A stretch of DNA of 64,000 nt from Fusarium oxysporum f. sp. lycopersici 4287 (GCF_000149955.1 NC_030986.1:5049870-5113869); one strand, 5' to 3'. Positions 32,659-44,234 are shown, numbered from the stretch's first letter. Notes: a model not told the origin generated them from the sequence alone. A program made the numbers and translations.

Positions 32659-34373
32659 ATGACTACTGGTAAGCTGACCCTTCATCAATGAGATTTACAA
32701 TAACTAACGGTCAACAGACGACATAATCTCGCTAAAGTCCAGGCAGAAACGCCGTCTCTATGAGCCCATCGTTCTGTACAAGGCTCTTACTGAGATCACC
32801 CACGAACAAGGCGCTCTTCGTCCTGCTGAAATCCCAGAACGGCCAAGAACCGAAGAAGAGCGATACCATCACTTTCTCCACAAACTAGCCAGTATCTGCG
32901 ATAGCACAAAGGGCGGTAAGACCGTCACTTCAATCGCCATACTCGACGAGGAAGAAAAGTACAAATACGTCTTTGCTTGCAACCAGATATCCGACAGAGA
33001 CCTCAGCGATACACGAGATCTCCTAACAACAGTTCTAACAAGTCTGTATGACTTCCATACATTTCCCCTGGATAAGAAGAACACTGTTGAGAGTGAAATT
33101 TTGAAGAAGATTCTCTCGTTCAACTCGCCAAGGATCAACTGCTATCTTAACACACTAAAGGCGAAAAACATTGTGGAATGCTTGGAGTACTGCCAAATGC
33201 AGACAGACACAGCCAGTAAGCCAGACTGCCCGTATACCGAGATGCAAAGTAAAAGCTAACAAGAGATTATAGACACCTCGGTTGAGGAGGGTTTGAGAAG
33301 TCTTGATAGAGCTATTGAGGATACAACATTCAAGAACATGGGCAATAACGAGTGTAAGACTCATGGGTCTCGTGTATTGCCACACAGGAACTAATCAGAA
33401 ACCAGACTTCGAAACTTACAGCACGATTCAACACGCGCTCGAGAGGTTTCTTACCCGTGAAGTTAAAAGCTACATCGACAAACGGGCCACCAATGGTCGC
33501 TTCAGCGAAGGCCGGAGCTTTGTATGCTGGTCAGAGTTGCGGCACAGCTTATCGCGTCTTCAGAGCTACAAGAAAACTGTTCAAGATCTCATCGCAGCAG
33601 AGGGAGAATGGCCACATATTTTCCAGGAACTCGAAGTTGTTTCAGTAAAGTCCAGTCAGACAGAGCCCAACCCCCTTAGTAAGAAGAGCGAGAAAGCTTC
33701 CAACATCATTGGGCGTATGTGCAGCAATGAAGCTTCACGACAGCGATATTGTGATCTTGCGCAGAACTTGCAGAGGATGTTTGACTTGGATGACCGTATA
33801 CAAACCCAGTGCGCCAAACCTACTTTCAAGCCATATGTACACTGCGAAATATTGGTTCTCGAGTGGATAATGGCCCTCAACCGAGAAATGGCCCAGAAAC
33901 ATCACCCAGGGGTCACGTTCTTCAATGACTGGAGCTACATTGGAAGCAGTAAACCGGCATGCCAGCTTTGCCGCTACTACTTCGACACTGCAGGTCAACA
34001 CAATGGTATCCGCACTCGAGCAGGCCATGGTAACCTTTATGTAAACTGGCGGTTTCCAGATCTTCACGAATCTGATGGCACTTTCGGTCAAACGCGACGG
34101 CAGAGCATCTTCAACTCAATGATAGAGAAGATTCGTCAGGATGCTTTTGGGATCCTGGTGACGAGGGACTCGGGGGGTAAAAGGCACGATTCGAGCACCC
34201 ATCCTCTCATGTCAGTGCGGTATACCGATGTTCAGACGGAGTTGAGTGTTCATGATCTGCCCGATGTCGATGAACTGGGCGAGGATTTAGCTATGGGGCT
34301 CAGTCTGGACTCGCCGAGTAACAGTCTGGAGGAGTCGGACTTTGATGATGAGGATGGTGGAACTATTCTTTGA
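32659..34373 (+). CDS. OTT_1508-type deaminase-fold protein
   Basis: Exons 32659-32668, 32718-33215, 33273-33353 and 33406-34373, 518 aa. The first exon is only 10 nt. The C-terminal half has the zinc site of the nucleic-acid/nucleotide deaminase fold: His342-Cys-Glu344 in YVHCEILVLE and Cys382-x2-Cys385 in SKPACQLCRYYF, followed by a conserved H-G-N/W-R-P-like stretch (GHGNLYVNWRFPD). This is the pattern of the OTT_1508-like deaminase family, expanded in filamentous fungi and of unknown substrate. The N-terminal 300 residues are helical with no recognised domain; the C-terminus is acidic. All catalytic residues are present, so activity is plausible. It is divergent from a C2H2 gene and tail to tail with a GST. 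Confidence 0.82.
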
Positions 34374-34484
34374 TGAGAGTCGTTGTATTTCAGGGTGTCT
34401 ATTTCGTGTCTTTCTTTTTCTTCTCTAAGCTGTATCTCGTTTATCTCGTTAACACGTGTTCCAATAAATTCGATAATCTATGAC

Positions 34485-35354
34485 TTAGTGGTCATTTCGC
34501 TTGTGCCAGGGAGCGGTAGCCTCAAGAAGGTCCTTGTGAAGCTGGCTATCACCACTGATCTTGTACACTTCGTCAATGATATTGTTACGCTGCATGAAGA
34601 TCAAGAAGCCACCCCAGACAAAGTCAGCGTAGCTAGGGGTCTTTCCCAAGAAGAAAGGTCCTTCGGAGTTCTCCTTCAACAGAGCCTCAACCTCTTGGAT
34701 AGGTGCCTTCGCGTTAGCCCAAGCCTGCTGGCCGCCCTTCTCCTTGTGGAACTCATCGAGAGGCTTGCCGGCGACCTTGGATCGCGTCTCGTGCCAGTAC
34801 GGAAGGCTCTTCTCGCTGAGGATGTTGGTGGGAACGGTGTAGAAGTAGACGGGTTGAAGGGCGCTCATGATCTTTGGCATGATGGAGAAGAGCTTGGCGA
34901 GGACGGGTGAGTCCTTGTGGACGGAGGGCTCAGGGTGGTCCTTCTCGACGCGCTCGAGGATCTTGTTGGAGTCCATGATGTATTCTCCATCGGGGAACTT
35001 GACGGTTGGGATGGTCCATGTTCCAGTGGCTGGGTTGGCAGGGACACTGAAGAGTGTTAGTTGAGTTGTTGTGAGTGACATTGACTACTTACTGAGGCTC
35101 AAGAGTGGGCTTGATGTCGGGGTACTCGAGCTGGTCATTGATCAATAAAAGAAGCGGCTATTATGGGATTCTTGACGTACCCATTCGGTCTTGTAGTCAA
35201 TTCCCTTGAAGTTCAAGAGAAATCGAGCTATTGTACAATTAGTAATATATCATGAGGGGCAGCAGCTTGACTCACTCTTCCATGGGTTGAGAGACCAAGC
35301 ACCGACAGGATCTCGGCTTGGGAGATCAAAGAGGACGTATTGCTCAGATGACAT
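34485..35354 (-). CDS. glutathione S-transferase-like protein
   Basis: Minus-strand exons 35354-35276, 35227-35181, 35130-35094 and 35047-34485, 241 aa. Introns are 48, 50 and 46 nt. The N-terminal thioredoxin-fold domain shows SLNPWKTRFLLNFKGIDY, then after a split region WTIPTVKFPDGEYIMDSNKI with the cis-Pro (IPT) and the glutathione-contacting D-S pair. The C-terminal helical domain ends ATAPWHKRNDH. The N-terminal signature (LNPWKTR...NFKGI.YKTEWLEYPDI) is that of the fungal etherase/FuA-like GSTs rather than the Ure2-type. Likely cytosolic conjugation or reduction of electrophiles; substrate unknown. Confidence 0.9.
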
Positions 35355-36769
35355 TGTGAGCTATTGGTGATAGTGAATGAATGATCTGGTGTAATGGTTG
35401 AGGTGAAAGTTGTGAAGATGAAAGAGGACCTTTACGAATATGTCATTATCAGTTAATCTACACGAGCTCCAAAGCTCGCTCATGAGGGGGAGGAGGGGCA
35501 ATAGTGGGGAGCTGAGCTGTCATGGATGGGGATCTTCGGTTCTGGGCCGAGGAATTTGATCAACGAATCAGCGTTGATCTTTGGAACATTCAACTCGAGA
35601 CTATCTTTAGAGAAACCATCAGAATTTATTCTTTACCAGGGACAGCCACTGTACTATGTAGACATTGTGTTGTCAGTCATGCGTCATGACGATGATGGAT
35701 GGACCCCTGTTTCTGACCCGGGAGCCTAAGCTCAAGCCATAGAATACATTCTCAGACATCAAACTGTATCAACCAAAATCCTTTGTTGGCAGAACATTCA
35801 TTGGCTAATAGCTTGTATAGATATTTTCATTTTGCTAGATGCTTAATCTTGAGTGATTGGAGGGAGAGTCCAGATTAGGCATCCAAGTATGGGGGCCGGG
35901 AAAATCAAGTGAAGCAGTAATAGTGGCGAGTTTTGAGCTGTCATCATGAGTACACCACTCTACTCAAGACAAGACAAACACTGCGTCCATCAACAAGGAG
36001 ACACCTCCCTTATACAATTCGAAGAAGGAGGCAATTTTGCGGCGCGCCCGACAGCCTTTTGATGATGACAAGGGATAAATGACAGCGTCAGCTTTTTTCA
36101 AACGAGGCAGCCCAACCATGATGCTCATTTTGTAAACACAAAGCCAGGTCAAGTTGACAAGGCATTAACCTGGGTTCCGACCTAAACAACCTTAGATTTT
36201 CTCTTCATTAGAGAGGTGCTGGTTGCCACCATGCAAAGCTTGATGCTCGCGTATCGTTATCGCCAGCAGCACAACATGAAACCGCCATCTTTGTCGGCTA
36301 CACTACCAACTTAGGTTTATGAATCTCCCTCAGCCTTATGGGGATAGAAGCGACGCACAAGATGGACCATTCAACACGGAATTCCGTGTCACCACTAACA
36401 AAAAAGGCCAAGATAGTGGGGAACGAGAGCGAGAGCGACAGGATCTAGCTAAGCATTTTACCCCTGTCGTTATGCAGCCACCACTCAGCCCCAAAAAGAG
36501 GATCGGCGGACCAATTCAACATGGTCCAAATCCTTCGACGTCACAGATAGCAATACTGTTGGTTGAACCTTGGGCTGAGACACAGCCACTGAGCCTTCCT
36601 ACATATCATCTGTAGGCGTTGAATCCTACTCTATGTGCCTAGAATTAGCTCCTTGCATTGCATACAAGAGACCCTTAGGCCCCCACCTCGGTTCTTCAAT
36701 TTCCTGCAGCTCTTGTCTTGTCAGATTTCATCGTACAGCACAGCGATAAGCGCAGCAACACACAACACA
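35355..36769. other. intergenic region between divergent genes
   Basis: 1.4 kb holding the promoters of the GST and LITAF genes. Short open frames only; no repeat or RNA gene recognised. Confidence 0.45.
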
Positions 36770-37612
36770 ATGGCCACGATACAAAGCACTACACCGCCTG
36801 ACATGCTGGAAAAGCCAGACTTACCACAACGTCCTACAACTCCAAGGTCAGTAAGCTACAGCTCTGTTTTTCTTCCATTAGCTAACTTGACATAGAGTAT
36901 TTCGCACCGTTGTCCACGATGAAGGTCTTCCAGAAGTTGTCCACTCAAATCAACCCATAAATGCCACAGAGTACTACGATGCTCCGATACCAGTAGACTC
37001 AGAAACAGACAAACGATACAACGAAGCTCCCATTCCAGTCACAACACTCGACAAATATGAACCTGCACCTGCGCTGCCAGTTCGTCCATCTTCTATAACA
37101 CCACAACCTCAGCAACCCTACCCCTACAGCCCAGGCGGTTATGCTCAGCCACAACATCCCAGCTTCGTCGCTCAGTCACCGCAACTACCGCCTTACAACA
37201 GCAATGAGGTCGTAACATATGTGACGCCACTGGATCAGCTTGGAGATCATCCCAAGTTTGTGGATTGTCCGTTCTGCAGACATCGTGCGGAGACGCGAGT
37301 GAAGAAGATATCTTCAAAAATGACACAGTAAGCTCCCCAAAGCAGTTCTTAAGACTTTCGAATCTAACAACTCTTAGTGTTTCTGCAACAGTCCTCGGGT
37401 TCACAACGATAGCAGGCGCTGCTGTTCCTTATGCTGGGAAGTGGCACTCTCACACAGCTCACTACTGCAGCAACTGTGATCACAAAGTGGCCATTCGAAA
37501 ATGGGGATCCAGTCAGATGAAGCCTCTGGGGACTCCCGATTATCTGAGGGAGGTATCGAGATATGGCCCTGCTCACTCGCCGAGCATGTCCAGTAGCTCG
37601 ACGAGAGGTTAA
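36770..37612 (+). CDS. LITAF-domain protein
   Basis: Exons 36770-36846, 36896-37327 and 37378-37612, 247 aa. The N-terminal 150 residues are Pro/Gln/Tyr-rich and disordered (LPQRPTTPR; PQPQQPYPYSP). The LITAF zinc domain follows, with C-P-F-C in VDCPFCRHRAETRV, a hydrophobic membrane-inserting segment (VLGFTTIAGAAVPYAG) and the second knuckle HYCSNCDHKVA. LITAF domains bind one zinc and sit in the cytosolic face of late endosomal/lysosomal or plasma membranes. The C-terminal tail is Ser-rich. Confidence 0.9.
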
Positions 37613-38489
37613 AGATGATCTATATGAGTAATAATGAGGGGCTGATACCAGGATGAGAAATGGTTTTCAAAGAGGGGGAGAGGAGCTGTTAATCGAGTTC
37701 GATATCTACAAGACGCAGGCTCATCACACAGCATTTGGTTTGATTTTAAAGGCATGAATATCAAGTTCACGAATTGTAAATGCGCAGTTATAGGTGCCCT
37801 CTCTAGCAAGGCCATTGGTGGAGAGATACATAAATCTCGACAATTGCTTCGTTTGCAAGTCTCATCGGGCAGACTCTTATAGGTAAGTACTGATCAGAGA
37901 GCATTATTGATAGTTGAGAATGGCATCGTCTGACCAATCATACACTGTGATAATGTCGATCAGGGTTTGGGGAAGCCGACGGTTTTACGGTTCCACGGGG
38001 CCTGTCAGATGCTTATTTTCTGCCCCTGCCCTGTCAGATCTCAATTGAAACTGAAAGGAATTGTTTCAGTGCTTTACCAGTCTGTAGAGAACAATTATTA
38101 TATTCTATGCTGTTATAATGTAGTTTTATCGGCATGTTGCCGTCCTCTGTAGGGTGTCTTCACAGCAGCTCGCCAACACCAGAACTAGTGCTGTATGGCT
38201 CTGTATCAGTGATCCCTACCTGGGACTTGGACAAAAACAGACTCAATTGAGAAAAGATACTTCTAAAACTCCTCGTACGATGCCGATTCTGTCTACCAGA
38301 TGCTGTTATGTACTCCAATTGGCTCAAAAGCAATAAAATGGCTTTGTGGCGTCAATTAACTGCGGGACTACCACCGCCTTAGAGCACTTGGGGGTTCAGG
38401 GCCCATTTTCTTAACACCAGTTTCACTTCTCAACAACTCCCACCTCTCACACGGCACCTCCAAGCTCGTCGTCGCACATCCTCGCAGCA
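37613..38489. other. intergenic region
   Basis: About 0.88 kb, same-strand genes on both sides. Nothing recognised beyond the expected 3' UTR and promoter of the next gene. Confidence 0.45.
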
Positions 38490-39968
38490 ATGGAAGAATC
38501 AACAGAGCACCACGACATTCTCGTTATAGGAGCTGGTCTCTCTGGTATTAATACCGCCCACGTTCTCAACCAGAGACTCCCCCACCGCTCGTACACGATC
38601 CTCGAGGCGCAATCGGCCATTGGCGGAACATGGCGCTTCTTTCGATACCCAGGCTTTCGATCCGACTCGTTCATGACAGCTTTTGGTCTGCCATGGCATC
38701 CTTGGAAACATAAACAGAAGATGGCGCAAGCAGGCGAGATCGTGGAGTATCTAGAAGAAGCTGTTGATGCAGCAGGCTTGAGGGACAAGATTCGGTTCCG
38801 ACATAAGATGCTAGCGTGTGAATGGCGGACAGACGAGCAGAATTGGAAGATAGAAGTTGATGCGGACGGTCAGCGAAAAACCTTTATCGCCAACTTCGTC
38901 ATCAGCTGCGTAGGATATTATGCGTACGACAAGGCTTTTCCGACGACAATTCCTGGTCTCAAGGGCTTCGGGGGGCAGGTCGTTCATCCCCAATGGTGGC
39001 CTGAAGACCTCGACTACTCTGGCAAACGCGTCATTGTCATCGGATCAGGAGCCACAGCGATCACAGTTGTCCCATCACTTGCTGAGAAGGCAGGGATGGT
39101 GACTATGCTCCAGCGCAGTCCGTCCTTCGTCATCTCCCGACCCACGACTTCCAGCCTCGACTCTTGCTTGAAGTCTCTGCTCCCTTTCTCATTAGCATAC
39201 TGGTTGATATATTGGAAAGACGTGTTCCTTGAGGTCTTTTCCACACAGTTTCTCCTCAACTTCCCTGCATTGGGTCGCAAGGTCTTGATGGGGGAGATGC
39301 AAAAGGCACTGCCCAAGGACATTGACGTCAATGTTCACTTTAACCCCAGGTACAATCCTTTCCAACAACGACTCTGTATGTGTCCAGATGAGGACTTCTT
39401 CAAGGCTCTGCATCAGGACAACTGCGAGATTGTGACGGACACAATCGAGACTGTCACAAAGGACGGTATTTTGCTCGAATCCGGTCGCAAGCTCGAAGCC
39501 GATATAATCGTTACCGCAACGGGGTTGTACTTCCAACTCTTCAGTGGCATAGCCCCGTTAGTAGACGGGCAGCCCATCGAGGTTGGCTCACACTACGCCT
39601 GGCGTGGCTGCATGGTCGACTCTGTCCCTAATATGGGCTTTGTGATGGGCTACGTGACAACATCATGGACGCCTGGCGCCGACATTATGGCCAAGACATT
39701 GATAAGTGTTATCAAGGAAATGGAGAAGACGGGGTCAACAAGTGTTATGCCCGTGCTCGATGAAAAGGATAGGAGCAAGCCGCAGAAGCTACCCGTCAGT
39801 GCTACCAGCAGCTATTTTGTCAAAGCTGCGGATCGTATGCCAAAGGTGACTGATGAAGGTCCGTGGTATGGACGGGTGAACTTGGCCAAGGATTGGTGGG
39901 CGTGGTTAATGGGTGATATGTCGAGTGGGCTTCTCTACAGCGGAGGACAAAGAAAGAAGGATATCTGA
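38490..39968 (+). CDS. Baeyer-Villiger-type flavin monooxygenase
   Basis: Single exon, 492 aa. FAD Rossmann motif GAGLSG at 14-19, GGTWRFFRYPG at 45-55, and the Baeyer-Villiger fingerprint F-x-G-x3-H-x3-W-P at 160-171 (FGGQVVHPQWWP). The NADPH Rossmann motif GSGATA is at 185-190, and an ATG motif (TATGLYF) near 345 is typical of class B flavin monooxygenases. The enzyme would insert oxygen next to a ketone, or oxidise N or S, using NADPH and O2. The substrate is unknown. It lies 0.8 kb upstream of a P450 on the same strand, suggesting joint use in catabolism or a small secondary pathway (inference). Confidence 0.92.
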   Translation: MEESTEHHDILVIGAGLSGINTAHVLNQRLPHRSYTILEAQSAIGGTWRFFRYPGFRSDSFMTAFGLPWHPWKHKQKMAQAGEIVEYLEEAVDAAGLRDKIRFRHKMLACEWRTDEQNWKIEVDADGQRKTFIANFVISCVGYYAYDKAFPTTIPGLKGFGGQVVHPQWWPEDLDYSGKRVIVIGSGATAITVVPSLAEKAGMVTMLQRSPSFVISRPTTSSLDSCLKSLLPFSLAYWLIYWKDVFLEVFSTQFLLNFPALGRKVLMGEMQKALPKDIDVNVHFNPRYNPFQQRLCMCPDEDFFKALHQDNCEIVTDTIETVTKDGILLESGRKLEADIIVTATGLYFQLFSGIAPLVDGQPIEVGSHYAWRGCMVDSVPNMGFVMGYVTTSWTPGADIMAKTLISVIKEMEKTGSTSVMPVLDEKDRSKPQKLPVSATSSYFVKAADRMPKVTDEGPWYGRVNLAKDWWAWLMGDMSSGLLYSGGQRKKDI

Positions 39969-40751
39969 GAAGTAGATATTTGAGGGAAAGAACAACGCCA
40001 CGAGTTTGCTTTTCGGGATTGTTGGATCTTGATGGCGTTTGCCTGTGATCCGGCATTGCCGGAGGGTAGCTGGCTGACACGATCTATGAATGATGAAAAA
40101 TGGCATCTTATCTGGATCCTTGCAAGTTCGTATCTTACATATAACTCATGCTGACCAATTCTAAGCATCTGAATTGAGACTTCTTCGTCTTCCTTTCTGC
40201 CAAGGCTATTGGCTGCTGAAGATACCTCTATAGTCAAACTCGGGCTTGGGCCTAGAGCTAGCACAATCGAAGCAAAACGCCTCAAGCTCTTCCCCGTCGT
40301 CGGACACTTCCGTCAACCCCGCGATTGGTTCTTTTACTAATTCGTTATTCTCCGATTCGTTTACTTTCACGATTGAACAATCTCGATCACGGTGAAGATT
40401 CGTTTGTACTTACTCATTTGCACATGCTGGTAACAGCCCAGAATTGTTACTTTCGGTTACATCCCTTGCCTAAACAACCCTGCCTTATCCACGCCAACTT
40501 CTATCAATGTGTTCGGTTTGACGAATCTGAAGATCTGAAATAATGGGACACCTGATCCTACGCCGCTCCATGGCATCCACGCGGGCCGGAGTTTAGACTA
40601 ATCTAGTCTAAAGTCAATTCCCTTGCTCTTGGTCGATCCAGGCAGATCGAGACTGGTAAGTCACAGGTCACATATCATCTACTTGACTTGCTCGCCGTCG
40701 TTATTATTCAGACCTACAACACACCTTATCACGGTCAATTGATCTGTCACC
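39969..40751. other. intergenic region between monooxygenase and P450
   Basis: 783 bp, expected to hold the P450 promoter. The sequence taatctagtctaaag near 40600 has a small inverted repeat (tagacta...tagtcta). Nothing else is recognised. Confidence 0.4.
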
Positions 40752-42509
40752 ATGGGGTTTCTGACAGATCAATCGCTAACCAAGATCTGTTTTCGGGTTA
40801 TCATTGTGTTACTTATCGCTCAGTCATTTCGTCTTGTTCGTCGCTGGTCTCGTCTACGCCATATTCCTGGCCCAGCCAGCGCAGGGTGGACTTCATGGTG
40901 GCAGTGTCGAGGGGCTTTTAGCGGTCGCTATCATGAGCATTTAAAGAACGCAGCAGATCAATTCGGTACGACATACTCATCAAAACACTACCAAAATCAC
41001 TAACAATCAATGGGCCCTCTGGTTCGTATTGGTCCCAATGAGGTGCTCTCAACAGACCCAGTTGTGCTGCGCAACATGTCCGCTGTGCGAAGCAATTATA
41101 CGAAAGGGGATTTTTATAGCAGCGGCAGGATAGTTCCTGGTGTTGATAATGTCGTCTCTGAGAGAGATGAGGCTAAGCATAAATTTATGAGAGTAAAGAT
41201 GGCACCTGGTGTAAGTCAATTCAAGGATTGAATCGCTCTTCCGATACTGATGGCTTCTCAAGTATTCTTACAAGGAGAATGAAGGCTTCGGCTTCGAGGC
41301 AGGCATAGATCGTCAACTTCTCAACTTTATCTCTCTCATCGACCGAAAGTACCTCTCAACTACAAGTGAATCACGGCCTCTTGACCTTGCCGAAAAAACA
41401 CAGTTCTTTGCCCTGGATGTCATTGGCGATGTATCTTTTGGTGAACCATTCGGATACTTGACGAAAGATGAAGATCTCTTCCAATACAATGAGATAAATG
41501 CCAGTTCACTGCCGGTCATGAACGTGGTATCCGTCTACCCCTGGCTAGGAAGGGTTGTTCATCGGTGGCCGCTAAGTCTGTTGCTGCCGCGGGAAGAGGA
41601 CCAGGTTGGTTTCGGACGACTGATGGGGTGGGTTGGATGTCAGTTCATGGTGGCTCAAACTGACCTTTTTTAGCTTCGCGAGGCACTTTGTTCGCAAAAG
41701 ACTGGCCGAGGGGATCACGATGAAGAAGGATATGATGCAGATGCATATCAGCAACGGCATGAATGAGGAGGAACTTATCCAACAAGCCTTCATCTCAATG
41801 TAAGTTCCCTCAAACCACTCCAAAGACCTTGAATTGACAGACCTCAGTATCGCTGGTTCAAACACAACCGCGCACGCACTTCGAATGATCATACTCTCCT
41901 TAATCACAAACCCGAACGCATACCGCTCCCTCATCGCCGAGATTCGAAAGGTCACCTCGTCAGTCAGCAATCCCATCTCCTGGGCACAGACGCAAACACT
42001 ACCATATCTTCAAGCAGTCGTTCGCGAAGGTCTGCGCACGTGGCCACCAGTAGCTGGTCTCGGCTTCAAGCAGGTCCCTCCGGAGGGCGATACCATCAAC
42101 GGCTTCTTCGTCCCCGGCGGAACGCAAGTTGGTCAGGGGTTCTACGCTGTTGGTCGATCACGTCTTGTCTGGGGCGAGGATGCTGATGTTTTTCGGCCTG
42201 AGCGATGGCTACTCGCTGGTGAAGACAGGCTAAGGGACATGGTAGCGGCGTTGGACACACATTTCGGACATGGGAAATATTCGTGTTTAGGAAAGCCGAT
42301 TGCTCTCATGGAGATTCACAAGGCTGTATTCGAGGTAGGTAAGCCTATATAATGTACCTCGGATAGTTGCTAACAGGTGCTAGTTGTTTAAGCGCTACGA
42401 CTTTGCTATATTGAACGCTGAAAGACCTATCAAGACCCAGACTTCAGTCTTTCTCTTTGCTTCAGACTTTTGGGTCACGATCACACAGCGTGATGACGAA
42501 GAGAATTGA
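40752..42509 (+). CDS. cytochrome P450 with a damaged intron-1 acceptor
   Basis: Best model: exons 40752-40965, 41014-41210, 41263-41627, 41674-41799, 41848-42334 and 42384-42509, 504 aa. N-terminal membrane anchor, then PGPAS proline hinge, I-helix AGSNTTA, E-x2-R (EGLR), PERW and the haem loop FGHGKYSCLG. Homology demands a join from DQFG straight to PLVRIGPNE. The 48-nt intron that would do this (40966-41013) has a good GTACGA donor and ACTAAC branch but ends in GG, not AG. One A-to-G change at 41012 would explain it. Other introns are canonical. The next in-frame acceptor is at 41055 and would drop about 14 conserved residues, so this allele may be crippled or use a non-canonical junction. 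Confidence 0.8.
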
Positions 42510-42776
42510 CTTCGAGTGTGCGATTAATTGGACGCGAAGCTGTAATACGTATATATCTCATATCTTAGATGTACCATATAAGTCATATGAATTTGACATA
42601 TTCATAGATCTGAAGCCGGCATCGAATTACATAATGCGTCACACAAGGGATCACATTTGCAACACCTCTCGTGAGGTTGACTGGGTATTCATTTATTCAA
42701 GTAACACACATGACAAGTAACTCCGCTTGTCTTGTATCGATTGAGTAGAATTAGAAAGGTTTCCGCCACTCTATGC

Positions 42777-44234
42777 TCAAATCTCCTCTTCTTCGGGTTT
42801 CCTCGATGGCGTACCAAGTGTCTCAAGCCCTCTAGCTCCCACCATTTCCACAGGCGCATTTGCTGGAACTTCCACGCCCTTGCCTTCAACGACCTTTCCT
42901 TGTCCCATAGCCTCTTGGTATTTCTTACCCGTCTCATCCAGCAAAGCTTGTACCTCCCCTTCTCTTTTCACAATATCCTCACGTTCCTTCTTAAGCTTCT
43001 CGACACGATTTTGCTTCCCCTTCATCTCCTCTTCCATACCCTTCAAGGTAGTCTGCAGACGAGCTAGACATTCCGTCAAGCTTGGTAGAGGTGATATCTT
43101 GGGCGGTGCTTGTAACAAGTCCTGACTAGGATCTTTCCGAGGCTTCTTCAAGCCATCCATACCTGCACGTGTCTGTGCAGCCTCGTATGCGATTCGTCTC
43201 TCAGCATCGCTATCGGAGGAGGAATCTGAAGTGTGTCCTTCAGCAGCTGTGATGAGTTCCTCCATCATCTTGCGGTCTTGTTTCCGCCTCTCCTTTTCGG
43301 CACGTCTGCCCAAGGAAAGTCCACCGTCTTCAACGTAATTATCGAAACCTTCACCGAGATCTTCATCCTCGGCTATTAATCGTGTATCGTCCTTCTTTTT
43401 GCGACCAAATGGATCTTCTTCATCATTTTCAACCGATAGAAAGTCCTTCTCCAGAGCTAATCGTTTACGCCGTTCCTTCTTTTCTAGAATCTCGGCTTCC
43501 GTTAGAATAGCCGTTGGTTGTGTCTGGCTGAACTCCGACGAATCAACAACAACAGCGCCTTCAAGTTCAGAAGCATCCAGGTCCATGAGATCGGCGTCAT
43601 CGGGCGGCAGTGTTGATGGCCTTTGTGGAGTATTTGGTGTTGATGATTGTAACTCTTCAAGGTATTCTTTGCTGTATTTGGGTCGGTCGTCATCATCCCC
43701 AATAGTCCTCATGGGAAGTCCTTTTGTGCCCAGTCCTCTTTTGATAGCGCTATTTTCCAATGCTCGCCCCAATGGCAACTTCTTTGGAGTGAATAACTCG
43801 GCGGTCTCGTCATCTCCTGCAGCGCTATCGTCTCCACCAAAGGACAATCGTGAAGATTTATTCGATTTTTTCTTTCCTTTCAAAGATCCTGATCGACTAA
43901 TCGCTGGTCGAACCACCACTGGTCCATCATCCTCGTCGTCGTTCGCGGCTGGTGCGTCTCCCAGGCCTTCACTATCAGCAGGATTGAAGCTCTTCCTTAG
44001 CCCCGACTGTCGAAATGGTTTCCGACCAGCTTTTGCGCCAAATACTGGTTTAACAGGTTCTGTATTCGCAAGGGTCAGCCTTGATCCCATCAGCAAGAGT
44101 CGCATTTTCAAGTTCTGGGAATACTCACCATCGCTACCAGCACTGTCGCCACCTGCTACTGAAGGGGCATTTTCGCTGGAGTCCTCATCGGCGATCTTGA
44201 TGACCTTGGCCTTTCGTTTCGCAGAAAAACTCAT
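42777..44234 (-). CDS. Nineteen complex-related protein 2 (Ntr2) domain protein
   Basis: Minus-strand exons 44234-44129 and 44059-42777, 462 aa; the 69-nt intron 44060-44128 is in frame and stop-free. The N-terminus is basic and disordered (SAKRKAKVIKI, then Asp/Glu/Ser runs). The central region has SKEYLEELQSSTPNTP and the acidic FLSVENDEEDPFGRKKK block. A coiled coil of about 60 residues near 375-440 (LARLQTTLKGMEEEM...) is followed by a Pro/Glu tail. This layout is that of Ntr2-domain proteins, which with Ntr1 recruit the helicase Prp43 to take apart the post-splicing intron-lariat spliceosome in the nucleus. It is divergent from SmG. Confidence 0.85.
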   Translation of the reverse strand: MSFSAKRKAKVIKIADEDSSENAPSVAGGDSAGSDGEYSQNLKMRLLLMGSRLTLANTEPVKPVFGAKAGRKPFRQSGLRKSFNPADSEGLGDAPAANDDEDDGPVVVRPAISRSGSLKGKKKSNKSSRLSFGGDDSAAGDDETAELFTPKKLPLGRALENSAIKRGLGTKGLPMRTIGDDDDRPKYSKEYLEELQSSTPNTPQRPSTLPPDDADLMDLDASELEGAVVVDSSEFSQTQPTAILTEAEILEKKERRKRLALEKDFLSVENDEEDPFGRKKKDDTRLIAEDEDLGEGFDNYVEDGGLSLGRRAEKERRKQDRKMMEELITAAEGHTSDSSSDSDAERRIAYEAAQTRAGMDGLKKPRKDPSQDLLQAPPKISPLPSLTECLARLQTTLKGMEEEMKGKQNRVEKLKKEREDIVKREGEVQALLDETGKKYQEAMGQGKVVEGKGVEVPANAPVEMVGARGLETLGTPSRKPEEEEI

